Positions 1 to 9,867 of a stretch of DNA of 42,983 bases are shown in pieces. Both the position numbers and the translations under genes were made by a program. Origin of the DNA: Candidatus Omnitrophota bacterium (GTDB lineage: Bacteria; Omnitrophota; Gorgyraeia; B26-G9); assembly GCA_018813905.1 (NCBI GenBank), contig JAHJAO010000110.1, forward strand, positions 1-42,983, in the 5' to 3' direction. Under the pieces are notes generated by a model that saw nothing but the letters and a program-made list of their open reading frames with translations, was not told where the DNA came from and ran no database searches. Positions within the stretch are counted from its first letter, which is position 1, and each line of letters starts with the position of its first letter.

Positions 1-1
1 A

Positions 2-103
2 ATTCAGCCGGGCGGGTCGATTCGCGATGAGGAAGTAATTAAAGCCGCGGACCGTGCCGGCATAGTTATGGTTTTTACGGGAATAAGGCATTTCAAACAT
101 TAA
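2..103 (+). CDS. purH: C-terminal end of bifunctional AICAR transformylase/IMP cyclohydrolase (5' truncated by window)
   Basis: Frame 2 reads [33 protein letters not shown], the characteristic PurH C-terminus. Confidence 0.85.
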   Translation: MQPGGSIRDEEVIKAADRAGIVMVFTGIRHFKH

Positions 104-143
104 TTATAGGCTAAAAAAAAGCTTAGATTAAGAGGATAAACTT

Positions 144-1493
144 ATGGATTACCAGGAAGCGCTGGAATACTTGGATACGTTTGTAGATTATGAAAAGAGC
201 ACTACATATAAATATACCGATTTTAAGCTTGAGCGGATGCAGAAAATTCTGGAAAGAATGGGGAATCCGCAGAACAATTTTAAATCCATACACATCGCCG
301 GCACAAAAGGTAAGGGGTCAACCTGCGCTTTTATGTTTTCCATACTCAAAAATGCCGGGTATAAAGTTGGCTTATACACGTCTCCGCATTTGTTAAACTT
401 CCGCGAACGAATAAAGATCAGCTATGTAAATGATTTGGGCGAAACCAGGGAACGCCTTATCAATGAAGAAGAAGTTTGTAAAGTTATCGAAGAAATAAAG
501 CCGTTAACGGATGAGATTAAAGAGCTGACTCTTTTTGAAGTATATACGGTAATGGCATTCAAATTTTTTTCCGACATGGGAATGATGTTTGCTATTCTGG
601 AGACCGGCCTGGGAGGAAGATTGGACGCAACCAATGTGGTAAAACCCATAATTTGTGGTATTACCAATATCAGTTATGACCACGTGCAGGTTTTAGGCGG
701 GGACTTAACACGGATCGCGCAGGAAAAAGCGGGGATTATCAAGGAAGACGCGATAGTAGTTAGCGCGCCCCAGTCGCCGGAAGCGTTTAAGGTTATAACC
801 GAGGTGTGCAAGCAGCAAAAGGGCCGCTTGTATGAGGTGGGCAGCGATTTTGCCTGTGATACAATTGGCCAGGATTTAAGCGGCAGCTTTTTCGACTTCC
901 GGGGGATATTTGATAACTACGAAAATTTACATATTTCGTTAATCGGACAATTTCAGCTTATCAACGCCACTTTGGCCATTGCCATTATTCAGCTTTTGCG
1001 GTTGTATGATATTGTAATCTCCCTGATCGCGATAAAAAACGGCTTAGATAGTGCTTACTGGCCGGGGCGGATGCAGCTTGTCCATAAAAAGCCCAATGTG
1101 ATTTTTGACGGCGCGCAAAATGCCGCTTCTGCCCACGCGCTGAAAATAGCCATAAATCAATTAATTACTCCTGGTAAGTCGGTGTTGATTTTGGGAGTTT
1201 CAAAAGATAAGGATGTAGAAGGTATTTGTGAACATTTATGCCGGCAGCAGAGCTTAATAATTTTAACTCAGGGGCAAAGCAAGCGGGCGATGGACGTTGA
1301 TACTTTGGCAAGCCGGATACCGCGGTTTCAGAAGGTTATCCGGAAGACGGTCCATGTCGAACAAGCGCTTAAACTCGCGGTTGAAAATGCCGGTCCGGAA
1401 GACTTAATTTTGCTGACCGGCAGCCTGTATCTCGTCGGGGAAGCGTTTAAGGTGTTAAAAACAATAAATTTTTCTCCCTCAGCCAAAGGATGA
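144..1493 (+). CDS. folC: Folylpolyglutamate synthase / dihydrofolate synthase
   Basis: N-terminal HIAGTKGKGSTCAF Mur-ligase P-loop, TSPHLLNFRERI and LETGLGGRLDATNV motifs. Confidence 0.92.
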   Translation: MDYQEALEYLDTFVDYEKSTTYKYTDFKLERMQKILERMGNPQNNFKSIHIAGTKGKGSTCAFMFSILKNAGYKVGLYTSPHLLNFRERIKISYVNDLGETRERLINEEEVCKVIEEIKPLTDEIKELTLFEVYTVMAFKFFSDMGMMFAILETGLGGRLDATNVVKPIICGITNISYDHVQVLGGDLTRIAQEKAGIIKEDAIVVSAPQSPEAFKVITEVCKQQKGRLYEVGSDFACDTIGQDLSGSFFDFRGIFDNYENLHISLIGQFQLINATLAIAIIQLLRLYDIVISLIAIKNGLDSAYWPGRMQLVHKKPNVIFDGAQNAASAHALKIAINQLITPGKSVLILGVSKDKDVEGICEHLCRQQSLIILTQGQSKRAMDVDTLASRIPRFQKVIRKTVHVEQALKLAVENAGPEDLILLTGSLYLVGEAFKVLKTINFSPSAKG

Positions 1494-2926
1494 CAGAAAT
1501 GAGCATTAAGTTTGATACAGATGATACGATTGCCGCCATCTCCACGCCTTTAGGCGAAAGCGGTATTGGTATCGTACGTTTAAGCGGGAAAGATGCGTTA
1601 CGCATCGCCGATAAAATATTTCTGAGTAAAACTAAATCTTCTTTAACCGGGGCGGCGGCATTTACGACCCATTACGGATTTGTTACGGAATTTGTAAAAA
1701 CTTCGTCTGGGCACAAATATGCGCGTAAACGTAAAATCGTAGACGAGGTGATTGTGAATATAATGCGCGCGCCGCGTTCTTATACGAGAGAGGATATTGC
1801 GGAGATCAATTGTCATGGAGGGATAATTCCGCTTAAACGGACTTTGGATTTACTGTTAAAACACGGCGCAAGGCTGGCCCAGCCCGGAGAATTTACCCAG
1901 CGCGCGGTTTTAAACGGACGGATTGATTTGACGCAGGCCGAGGCGATCTTTAATATCATTAACGCTAAGACGTTGCTTGCCCAGGACGGCGCGATGAATC
2001 AATTGCGGGGCGCGTTATCCAGGCGTATAAAACAAATAAAAGGTGATTTAGTAGATATAATTGCTCCTTTGGAAGCAGGTATTGATTTTCCGGACGATGA
2101 AATAAATATCGGCCAAAAAAAACGGCGGATCCGGTTATTGATGCGTACGGCAAAAGAGGTAAAAGATCTTATGGATACTGCGGACCGCGGTATAATGCTG
2201 CAACAGGGGATTAATGTAATATTGGCGGGCAGCACCAATGTGGGCAAATCCAGCCTAATGAATAGGTTGGTGGAATTCGAGCGGGTAATTGTTACTCCTA
2301 TCGCCGGCACCACACGCGATATTGTCGAGGAAGTAATTAATATTAACGGACTGCCGGCAAAGATCGCTGATACCGCCGGAATTATTGATACCAAATGTTT
2401 GATCGCTAAACAGAGCGTAAACCGCAGCCTTGAATTCTTAAAACAGGCGGACCTTGCTTTATTTATATTGGATGGCTCAAGAAAGCTTAACCGGTTTGAT
2501 TTGGCGCTGGCGGATAAACTAAAGGATAAAAAAGTAATTGTAGTTGTTAATAAAATCGATCTTCCGCAAAAGATAAATGTGGGTATATTGAAAAAAATAT
2601 TGCCTACTGCGGCCAAAGTCGAAATATCCGCATTAAAGGGAGCAGGGGTCGGGAAATTAAAAGATAAGATTGTTAAAATGTTTTTTCATGGAGATATCCT
2701 GAAAAATGACGAGATTTTAATTGCCAGCCTTCGCCACAAACAGGCTTTAAATAGTTGTCAGGGGGCACTATCGCGCGCCATATCCTTAGAAAAGGAAAAT
2801 GGGTTTTCCGAATGCGTCATCTTCGAACTGAGATGCGCAACACAGTGTTTGGCGGATATGGTCGGAGAGGATTTAAGCGAAGATATTCTCACTAACATAT
2901 TTTCCCGTTTTTGCATTGGGAAATAA
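1490..2926 (+). CDS. mnmE: tRNA uridine-5-carboxymethylaminomethyl modification GTPase MnmE
   Basis: DTIAAISTPLGESGIGIVRLSG N-terminus, GTPase motifs (NVGKSSLMNRL, AGTTRDIVEE, NKID) and C-terminal FCIGK; ATGA overlap with folC. Confidence 0.95.
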   Translation: MTEMSIKFDTDDTIAAISTPLGESGIGIVRLSGKDALRIADKIFLSKTKSSLTGAAAFTTHYGFVTEFVKTSSGHKYARKRKIVDEVIVNIMRAPRSYTREDIAEINCHGGIIPLKRTLDLLLKHGARLAQPGEFTQRAVLNGRIDLTQAEAIFNIINAKTLLAQDGAMNQLRGALSRRIKQIKGDLVDIIAPLEAGIDFPDDEINIGQKKRRIRLLMRTAKEVKDLMDTADRGIMLQQGINVILAGSTNVGKSSLMNRLVEFERVIVTPIAGTTRDIVEEVININGLPAKIADTAGIIDTKCLIAKQSVNRSLEFLKQADLALFILDGSRKLNRFDLALADKLKDKKVIVVVNKIDLPQKINVGILKKILPTAAKVEISALKGAGVGKLKDKIVKMFFHGDILKNDEILIASLRHKQALNSCQGALSRAISLEKENGFSECVIFELRCATQCLADMVGEDLSEDILTNIFSRFCIGK

Positions 2927-2941
2927 AAAGCATTGTTTTAT

Positions 2942-3457
2942 ATGAAAAAAAATATTGTGCTAGTCGGATTTATGGGAACAGGCAAGACAACGGTCGCCCG
3001 GATTTTAGCGCAAAAGCTTAAAAGGCAGTTTGTGGACTTAGATGATATTATCGAAAACGGAGAAGGCCGGACAATTGCCGATATTTTTCGGGAAAAGGGG
3101 CAGGCGTATTTTCGCAAAATTGAAAAAGATGCAGTATGCGCTGTTTCTAAAAATACAGGTATGATTATTGCTTGCGGCGGCGGGGTCGTGCTGGATAGTG
3201 AAAATGTAAGCCGCTTAAAAGACAAAGGGGTTATGATTTGCCTTACCGCTACAGCGGAAGTAATTTCAGAAAGAACAAAATCATTTTCTCACCGGCCTCT
3301 TTTGAATACGGATGAGGCGAAAACAAAAATCGAAGAGCTGCTTAAGGCTCGCAAGGCCGATTATGCTAAAGCGGACCATACTATAGATACATCATCTTTG
3401 ACCGTTGAGCAGGTTGCGGAAAAAATATTAAAAGCCGCCGGCGAGAAAAAAAAATAG
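2942..3457 (+). CDS. aroK: Shikimate kinase
   Basis: MKKNIVLVGFMGTGKTTVARILA P-loop, DLDDIIE, CGGGVV and RPLL motifs; internal ATG at 2942 preferred as start. Confidence 0.9.
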   Translation: MKKNIVLVGFMGTGKTTVARILAQKLKRQFVDLDDIIENGEGRTIADIFREKGQAYFRKIEKDAVCAVSKNTGMIIACGGGVVLDSENVSRLKDKGVMICLTATAEVISERTKSFSHRPLLNTDEAKTKIEELLKARKADYAKADHTIDTSSLTVEQVAEKILKAAGEKKK

Positions 3458-3467
3458 GCGCGGATAT

Positions 3468-4580
3468 ATGAAAGAACAGGAGTATCTTGTTGGTTTGAAT
3501 ATGGTAGAGGGAATGGGGCCGGTTAAAATAGCTGAGCTTCTGAGGGGTTTTTCTTTGCCCAGCCGCATTGCCGGACTTTCGGCAAATAAACTTGCGGCGC
3601 TGGGAAATATCGGCCCGGTTTTGGCGCAAAGGATATGCCGGATTTTTGAGGCCGAAGAATTGAAGAATGAATTGCGGCGCATTAGCAATTTAGGAATTAA
3701 AATAATTACAATTATCGATAAAGATTACCCATATCTTTTACGCCAGATTTATGATCCGCCGCCGGTGCTTTATGTACTGGGCGACGCCGGTAATTTGCAT
3801 GAGACTTGTGTGGCGGTTGTGGGCTGCCGTCGGGCAAGCTTCTACGGGTTGCAACAGGCCCGGCATATCGGCCGGCAGTTATCGGCGCGCGGGATTTGCG
3901 TTGTCTCCGGCCTTGCGCGGGGAATCGATAGCGCGGCACACCGGGGAGCGTTGGATGAGAATAAAAAAACAGTTGCGGTTTTGGGCAGCGGGTTGAATTG
4001 TATTTATCCGCGGGAAAATAAAGATTTATTTGGGCAAATCGCAAAGGCCGGAACAGTAGTTTCCGAATTTCCGCTGTTAATGGCTCCGCAGAAAGGCAAT
4101 TTCCCGCGGCGCAATCGGATTATCAGCGGACTATCTTTGGCCGTGATTGTGGTTGAGGCGGCAAAAAGAAGCGGGTCGTTGATAACGGCTAATTTTGCGC
4201 TCGAACAAGGCCGCGATGTTTTTGCGGTTCCGGGGCCGGCGAATTCGATTAATGCTCAAGGAACTAATAAATTGATTAAAGAAGGGGCAAAATTGGTTGA
4301 AAGCGCACAGGATATAATTGAGGAACTTAACCTGAAACTCCTTGATTTAAAGCCGGAAGGGAAAAATAAGGATCGGCCGGATGTTTCACGGCAAGACAAA
4401 GAAGTAATTAATGCGGGGTGCGAAATTTTAGATCTTTTAAGCACGGAACCGCTTCACATAGATGGGATTGTTCAAAAGAGCAAACAGGATTCCGCGCGTG
4501 TTTATCGACAACTGTTGGAACTAGAGTTAAAAGGTTTGGTTAAGGAGCTTGGCGGGAAGAGGTATGTGCGGGTTGGCTGA
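3468..4580 (+). CDS. dprA: DNA-processing protein DprA/Smf
   Basis: VVGCRRASFYG, SGLARGIDSAAHRGAL, GSGLNCIYPREN and FPRRNRIISGLS motifs; C-terminal winged-helix region. Confidence 0.93.
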   Translation: MKEQEYLVGLNMVEGMGPVKIAELLRGFSLPSRIAGLSANKLAALGNIGPVLAQRICRIFEAEELKNELRRISNLGIKIITIIDKDYPYLLRQIYDPPPVLYVLGDAGNLHETCVAVVGCRRASFYGLQQARHIGRQLSARGICVVSGLARGIDSAAHRGALDENKKTVAVLGSGLNCIYPRENKDLFGQIAKAGTVVSEFPLLMAPQKGNFPRRNRIISGLSLAVIVVEAAKRSGSLITANFALEQGRDVFAVPGPANSINAQGTNKLIKEGAKLVESAQDIIEELNLKLLDLKPEGKNKDRPDVSRQDKEVINAGCEILDLLSTEPLHIDGIVQKSKQDSARVYRQLLELELKGLVKELGGKRYVRVG

Positions 4581-4603
4581 ATTTTAGAGAAAAGGAGGCA
4601 GGT

Positions 4604-4879
4604 ATGGAAATTAAAAATTATATGGAATTTGTCGTTCAAGAAGCCGTGGAAAGGATACTTGAAGGGCGTAAAGACCTTTGTAAGTGCGACCAGTGTAAAA
4701 TGGATATTATGGCCCTTGTGCTTAACCGCGTGCCGCCGCGTTATATCGTAACAAATAAAGGGCGGATTATGACAAAAATAAGCGAAACCGAAATACAGTT
4801 TCAAGTGGATGTAATTCGTGAAATCGTGGTTGCGGTGGAAATTGTGAGAATGAAGCCGCGGCACCAGAAGCAGGAATAA
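4604..4879 (+). CDS. ComFB family late competence protein
   Basis: Small protein with NYMEFVVQEAVERIL...CKCDQCKMDIMALVLNRVPPRYIVTNKG, the ComFB family signature; GGAGG SD just upstream. Confidence 0.8.
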   Translation: MEIKNYMEFVVQEAVERILEGRKDLCKCDQCKMDIMALVLNRVPPRYIVTNKGRIMTKISETEIQFQVDVIREIVVAVEIVRMKPRHQKQE

Positions 4880-4914
4880 AAGAGAGTCTACAACCGCAAA
4901 AAATAGTAGAAACT

Positions 4915-5754
4915 ATGAAAGACGGGACACTAAGTCCTCAGGAAGAAACTATTTTAAGAAAAATTCTGGATGGCATCCTGGCTGAACGCGGCGTTGACTT
5001 TCGCGGCTATCGGTCAAAATGCCTCTGGCGGCGGGTTGTCGCCGCGATGCACGATATCAACATTGACGATGCCGGCGAGTATCTGGGCGCTTTAAAAAAA
5101 GACCCTAAAGCGTACGATAAGCTTTTGAATAAAATTACGATTAACGTTTCAGAATTTTTTCGTAATCCCGAGACATTTTTTGCGGTGCGCGATAAAGTCA
5201 TTCCGGAGCTAATCAGGCGCAAACGGTTAAAAGGGAGCAAGGTTATTAAAATATGGAGCGCCGGGTGCGCCACCGGCGAAGAACCTTATTCTATCGCGAT
5301 TTTGTTAAAAGAGATTTTTACGGGAGAAAACGCTTCTTTTCAAGCGAATATTTATGCTACGGATATTGATGAAGAAGCGTTACAGAAAGCCCGCGCCGGC
5401 AGGTATAAACGAATCGCGCTGCGGGAATTGAGCTCGGAACAAATCGAGAAAAATTTTATAAAAGAATCGGAAGAATATTACAGTATCAACCCGGAATTAA
5501 AGACAAACATAAAGTTCGTGTACCATAACATGATAGCGGAGCCGAAATTTAATAAGATTGATTTGATTTTCTGCCGCAACGTAATCATCTATTTTAATAA
5601 AAGCTTGCAGCGCCAGGTGTACGAGAATTTTCATAAAATTCTGGCCAAAGAAGGCTATATCGTTGCGGGGAAAGTAGAGGCGCTTATGGGTATCGGCGAA
5701 GATTTGTTTGAGAGAGTGAGTTTATCCGAGCGGATATTCAAAAAGAAGATTTAA
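4915..5754 (+). CDS. cheR: CheR-type protein-glutamate O-methyltransferase
   Basis: INVSEFFRNPETF, IWSAGCATGEEPYSIAILL, YATDIDEEALQKAR and DLIFCRNVIIYF motifs of CheR. Confidence 0.92.
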   Translation: MKDGTLSPQEETILRKILDGILAERGVDFRGYRSKCLWRRVVAAMHDINIDDAGEYLGALKKDPKAYDKLLNKITINVSEFFRNPETFFAVRDKVIPELIRRKRLKGSKVIKIWSAGCATGEEPYSIAILLKEIFTGENASFQANIYATDIDEEALQKARAGRYKRIALRELSSEQIEKNFIKESEEYYSINPELKTNIKFVYHNMIAEPKFNKIDLIFCRNVIIYFNKSLQRQVYENFHKILAKEGYIVAGKVEALMGIGEDLFERVSLSERIFKKKI

Positions 5755-5766
5755 GGCGAATATAAG

Positions 5767-6780
5767 ATGCGATTTATTAAAAAAGCCGGTTCTTTGAAAA
5801 TAACCGTCTTTCTGCTTTTGAGCATAGCTCTGGGCTCGGCTTTGGGGACGCTAATTATTCAGGGCCAAGACGGAACTTTTTACATAAATTATTATGGAGA
5901 TTTTTGGGGAGGAATAATCTCCCGTTTTGGCCTGGATAATTTTTATGATACTTTTCTTTTTAACGCGCTAATTGCCGCCTTAGGCTTAAATCTTATCTTG
6001 TGCAATTTAAATAAGTTTAAACCGGGGCATTTGAAAACACGCAGAAAGTCAGCTCTTTTGTTGTTGCATTTCAGCGTATTGGCCATTTTTACCGGCGCGG
6101 TTATTAGCAAACACACAAGATATGCCCGGAGCTATCGCCTGCTTGCGGACGATAAAATAATTCTTCCGGCCAAGACCGCGGAAGTTGTTTTTAAAAATTT
6201 TATGGTCAAGTTCTATCCCCGGAGCAAACGGCCTCAGGATTATTGCACGAATGTTGCCGTATATAGCGGGCGGCAGCTGATCGGCCAAAGACAAATCCGG
6301 GTTAATCACCCTTTGAAAATTTTGGGGTATAACTTTTATCAATCGAGTTTTGAAACTCTGGCCGATATGGATTTGATGGTAAGACATTCAGGTAAAATTG
6401 TTGCGCAAGGCCGGTTAAGACAGGGCGAGGTTATGGCTTTAAGCGGGCCGGAGGGGATTAACCTCGAAATACTTGATTTTTTACCGGATATCATAATAAG
6501 AGATGATAATAAGATTGTGCCAAGTTCCCATCATTTAGATAACAGCGCATGCTTATTCGGGATATTTAAAGGGGAAGAGCTTATTGAACATTTTTGGGTT
6601 TTTAAGGATGCGGTACAGAATAATGTTTATCCGCAGCCGGCGCCCGCTTTTGAAGTCGAAATAAAAAATACCAGAATGTTTTACGCGTCAGTCATTGAAG
6701 TTGTCAAAGATCCGGGGCTGGGTTTTATCTGGTCGGGATTTATAATGTTGGGTTTAGGGTCGGTATTAATTTTAATATAA
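5767..6780 (+). CDS. resB: ResB-like cytochrome c biogenesis protein
   Basis: Transmembrane N-terminus with KITVFLLLSIALGSALGTLI, large extracytoplasmic region, C-terminal TM; partnered with CcsA/ResC-like gene downstream. Confidence 0.75.
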   Translation: MRFIKKAGSLKITVFLLLSIALGSALGTLIIQGQDGTFYINYYGDFWGGIISRFGLDNFYDTFLFNALIAALGLNLILCNLNKFKPGHLKTRRKSALLLLHFSVLAIFTGAVISKHTRYARSYRLLADDKIILPAKTAEVVFKNFMVKFYPRSKRPQDYCTNVAVYSGRQLIGQRQIRVNHPLKILGYNFYQSSFETLADMDLMVRHSGKIVAQGRLRQGEVMALSGPEGINLEILDFLPDIIIRDDNKIVPSSHHLDNSACLFGIFKGEELIEHFWVFKDAVQNNVYPQPAPAFEVEIKNTRMFYASVIEVVKDPGLGFIWSGFIMLGLGSVLILI

Positions 6781-6821
6781 CGTAAAAAAGAAGTTTAAAG
6801 CAAAATTTTGAAGGAGTCGAG

Positions 6822-7373
6822 ATGATCCGGTTAAGCAGCGCACTGTTAATTATAGCTTTAGTTTGCGGTCTGATTCTGGCGTTAATTTATCAGAGAACAG
6901 CGCCGATTATCGAAAAACAGCAGCAATTAATTCTGGAAATGTCTTTAAAAGATGTACTGCTTGCTCAAACATACACAAAAAAAGAACTTTCCGGCCTTAC
7001 TTACTTTGAAGCCCGGGATGAAGAAGGCGAGCTTGCCGGGTGGTGTTTGCCGTCCAGCAGCCCGGGTTACGGCGGGCCGATTCAGATTTTAATCGGTATC
7101 GGCCGGGATAAAAAGATATCCGGCATAAAAATTCTAGACCATAAAGAAACGCCGGGTTTGGGTTCAAAGATTAATGAAATCGGCTATAAAGAAACCGAAG
7201 CGGGATTTTTGAGGCAGTTTAAGAATAAAGCGGTTAAAGATCTGGTCTTGGTAAAGGGGAAAACCGAAGAGAATATCGAGGCGATTACCGGCGCCACGAT
7301 TTCATCTAAGGCCATCGTCGAAGGAGCGCATCGGGTAATGGAAGAATTTTTTAAAGTTAAGGACCCGGAATGA
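6822..7373 (+). CDS. RnfG/NqrC-like FMN-binding domain protein (stand-alone)
   Basis: N-terminal TM helix, GYGGPIQILIGIGRDKKISGIKILDHKETPGLG and EAITGATISSKAIVEG covalent-flavinylation-type motif. Confidence 0.85.
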   Translation: MIRLSSALLIIALVCGLILALIYQRTAPIIEKQQQLILEMSLKDVLLAQTYTKKELSGLTYFEARDEEGELAGWCLPSSSPGYGGPIQILIGIGRDKKISGIKILDHKETPGLGSKINEIGYKETEAGFLRQFKNKAVKDLVLVKGKTEENIEAITGATISSKAIVEGAHRVMEEFFKVKDPE

Positions 7374-7999
7374 AAATATATCCGGTTTGCCTAAAGCTAG
7401 AAGGGCATCCGTGCCTTGTCGTAGGCGGAGGAAGAGTGGCCTGCCGTAAAGTAAAATCGCTGCTTGAGTGCGGAGCAAGAGTTACCGTAATAAGCCCTGC
7501 GCTTTGCCGGCCGCTTGAAAAACTGCACAAAGAAAAGAAAATATTTTTCAAAAAATCGGAATACCGGAAAAAGTTTTTGCGCGGAGTTTTTTTGGTTATC
7601 GCGGCTACAAATGACGGTAAAGTCAATCTGAAAATACAAAAAGAGGCAAAAGATAAAAAGATCCTGTTTAATATTGTGGATAAACCCAAGCTGTGCAACT
7701 TTTATGTGCCGGCGGTTATTAGAAAAAAGGGGCTGCTTGTTTGCGTTAGTACTGCGGGGAAATTCCCCGGTTTGGCTAAGAAATTAAAGGAAGACCTGTC
7801 TCATATTTTAGGTGACTACGCGAGTAAAATTAAAATCCTTGCCGGGATAAGATCCCAGATAAAACGACGGGTTAAAAGTCCGAAGATGCGGAAGAAGCTG
7901 GTAAAAATACTGCTTCATCGCCGCATTCTGAATTTGATTGAAAGAAAAAGGATACGGTTTTTTAGGGACTTTAAAAAATACCACGGTTTACACGGATAG
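7370..7999 (+). CDS. Precorrin-2 dehydrogenase / sirohydrochlorin ferrochelatase-like (Met8/CysG N-terminal type)
   Basis: YPVCLKLEGHPCLVVGGGRVACRKVKSLLECGARVTVISP Rossmann motif, ATND, NIVDKPKLCNFYVPAVIRKKGLLVCVSTAGKFPGLAKKL. Confidence 0.85.
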   Translation: MKIYPVCLKLEGHPCLVVGGGRVACRKVKSLLECGARVTVISPALCRPLEKLHKEKKIFFKKSEYRKKFLRGVFLVIAATNDGKVNLKIQKEAKDKKILFNIVDKPKLCNFYVPAVIRKKGLLVCVSTAGKFPGLAKKLKEDLSHILGDYASKIKILAGIRSQIKRRVKSPKMRKKLVKILLHRRILNLIERKRIRFFRDFKKYHGLHG

Positions 8000-8014
8000 T
8001 TTTAGGAGGTGCTC

Positions 8015-8830
8015 ATGTATAGCCTGCTGTTTGTCGGCACTTTGTGCGCTAATTTTGTCAGCACAATTTGTTTTATCATCTGGGGGACGAATAAAAAAAA
8101 TAAGACATCAAAAGTAGCGCTTTTTTCTGCGGTCTTAAGCCTTGTTTTATTAAGTTGCGCTTTAATCGCGCGCGCGTTCCTTTGCGGCTTTCCGCCGATG
8201 TCCAGCCTTTATGAGTCGCTGGTGCTGTTTACCTGGGCAATTGTGTTTATTTTTCTGGTGCTCGAATATAGATATAAATTTAGAATAATCGGAGTTTTCG
8301 TTATGCCGCTTGCTTTTCTGATCCTGTTCTATGCGGCTTTATTGGATAATACCGTAAAACCGCTTATCCCGGCCCTGCAAAGCTGGTGGCTTGTTATTCA
8401 CGTGCTCAGCTGTTTTTTCGGATATGCCTGTTTTGCCTGTGCCTTTTGTTTGGGAATAATGTTTCTTTTACAGGAAAGGCAGGTCAAAACCAAACACACG
8501 GGTAAGATTTTCGAACGCTTCCCGTCTTTGGGTGTGATGGATAAGATAAATTATGACATGGTAAAAATAGGGTTTGTTTTTTTAACATTAGGCATAATTA
8601 CCGGTTCCATTTGGGCGCAACATGCCTGGGGCAACTGGTGGAGCTGGGACCCTAAAGAAACCTGGTCTTTAATCACTTGGCTGGTTTACGCCGCATATTT
8701 ACACGCCCGTTTTAATTCCGGCTGGCAGGGCCGCAAAATGGCCATACTTTCCATTGCGGGTTTTATGGTGGTGCTTTTTACGTATCTGGGGGTAAGTTTC
8801 CTGTTGCCCGGATTGCATTCTTACTTATAG
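8015..8830 (+). CDS. ccsA: Cytochrome c biogenesis protein CcsA/ResC
   Basis: Polytopic; WAQHAWGNWWSWDPKETWSLITWLVYAAYLHAR haem-handling WWD signature. Confidence 0.93.
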   Translation: MYSLLFVGTLCANFVSTICFIIWGTNKKNKTSKVALFSAVLSLVLLSCALIARAFLCGFPPMSSLYESLVLFTWAIVFIFLVLEYRYKFRIIGVFVMPLAFLILFYAALLDNTVKPLIPALQSWWLVIHVLSCFFGYACFACAFCLGIMFLLQERQVKTKHTGKIFERFPSLGVMDKINYDMVKIGFVFLTLGIITGSIWAQHAWGNWWSWDPKETWSLITWLVYAAYLHARFNSGWQGRKMAILSIAGFMVVLFTYLGVSFLLPGLHSYL

Positions 8831-8834
8831 GGTT

Positions 8835-9866
8835 ATGAAGATTAATATCATAGGCATAAATCACAGAACCGCGCCGATTGAAATCAGAGAAAAATTGGCT
8901 TTTCCCAAAGGCAAGCTTTCTGAAGGGCTTCTTTATTTAAAGAAGAATCCCCGGATTAAGGAAAGCGTAATCCTTTCTACCTGCAATCGCGTGGAGATAT
9001 ATACGTTGGCAGAGGAGGATAACGCAGTTCCGGAATCAATCGCCGATTTTTTGACCAATTTTCATAAATTAGGCGGAGAGAGTTTTAAAGAATTCATTTA
9101 TAGATTGGAAGATTTTGAGGCGGTAAGACATCTTTTCCGCGTCAGCTCTTCCCTTGACGCGCAGGTGTTAGGCGAAAATCAAATCCTGGCTCAGGTACGG
9201 CAAGCGTATCTAGCTGCGAAAGAAGCGGGCACTGTTTCTAAAATTTTTTCTTATCTGTTCGACGAGGCGATTAAAGTCGGAAAGTTTGTCCGTACCGAAA
9301 CGCAGATCGGCTATGGCGCGGTTTCCATAGGTTCGGCGGCGGTAGAGTTGGCAAGGAAGATATTTGAAAATCTTCAGCGGAAGAAAGTTTTAATAATCGG
9401 GGCCGGCAAGATCGGAGAATTGTCCGCAAAACATCTTTGGGACAGGGGGGCGCAGATGATTTTGGTTGCCAACCGGACTCTTGCTAAAGCGAAGGAACTC
9501 GCTCAAAGATTCGAGGCAAGCGTGATCGCTTTTGAAAAATGGCATGAAGCGCTGGGGGATGTGGATATTGTTATAAGTTCGGTGAATGCGCCGCATCTTT
9601 TAGTGACAAAAGAACAGGCGGAAAAAATTATTTTACAACGCAAGCACCGGCCGATGTTCTTTATCGATTTAGGAATGCCGCGCAATATCGATCCGGAAAT
9701 TAATAGTATTGACAACATCTATGTTTATAATTTAGATGATTTAAAAAAAATCACAGATAAAAATTTAAACGAAAGATTAAAGGAAGCGGAAAAAGCCGAA
9801 CAAATTATCGAAGGCTGTTTGATGGAAGTAGGCCGGCAGATTAAAAGGCTGGCTTTTGGAGTATAA
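8835..9866 (+). CDS. hemA: Glutamyl-tRNA reductase
   Basis: IGINHRTAPIEIREKLAF, STCNRVEIY, LGENQILAQVRQAY, IGAGKIGELSAKHL, DLGMPRNIDP motifs. Confidence 0.95.
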   Translation: MKINIIGINHRTAPIEIREKLAFPKGKLSEGLLYLKKNPRIKESVILSTCNRVEIYTLAEEDNAVPESIADFLTNFHKLGGESFKEFIYRLEDFEAVRHLFRVSSSLDAQVLGENQILAQVRQAYLAAKEAGTVSKIFSYLFDEAIKVGKFVRTETQIGYGAVSIGSAAVELARKIFENLQRKKVLIIGAGKIGELSAKHLWDRGAQMILVANRTLAKAKELAQRFEASVIAFEKWHEALGDVDIVISSVNAPHLLVTKEQAEKIILQRKHRPMFFIDLGMPRNIDPEINSIDNIYVYNLDDLKKITDKNLNERLKEAEKAEQIIEGCLMEVGRQIKRLAFGV

Positions 9867-9867
9867 G

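Noticed and set aside
1999-2616. 205-aa minus-strand ORF antisense to mnmE
   Set aside because: No recognisable domain; lies wholly inside a well-supported GTPase gene, so it is a shadow ORF.
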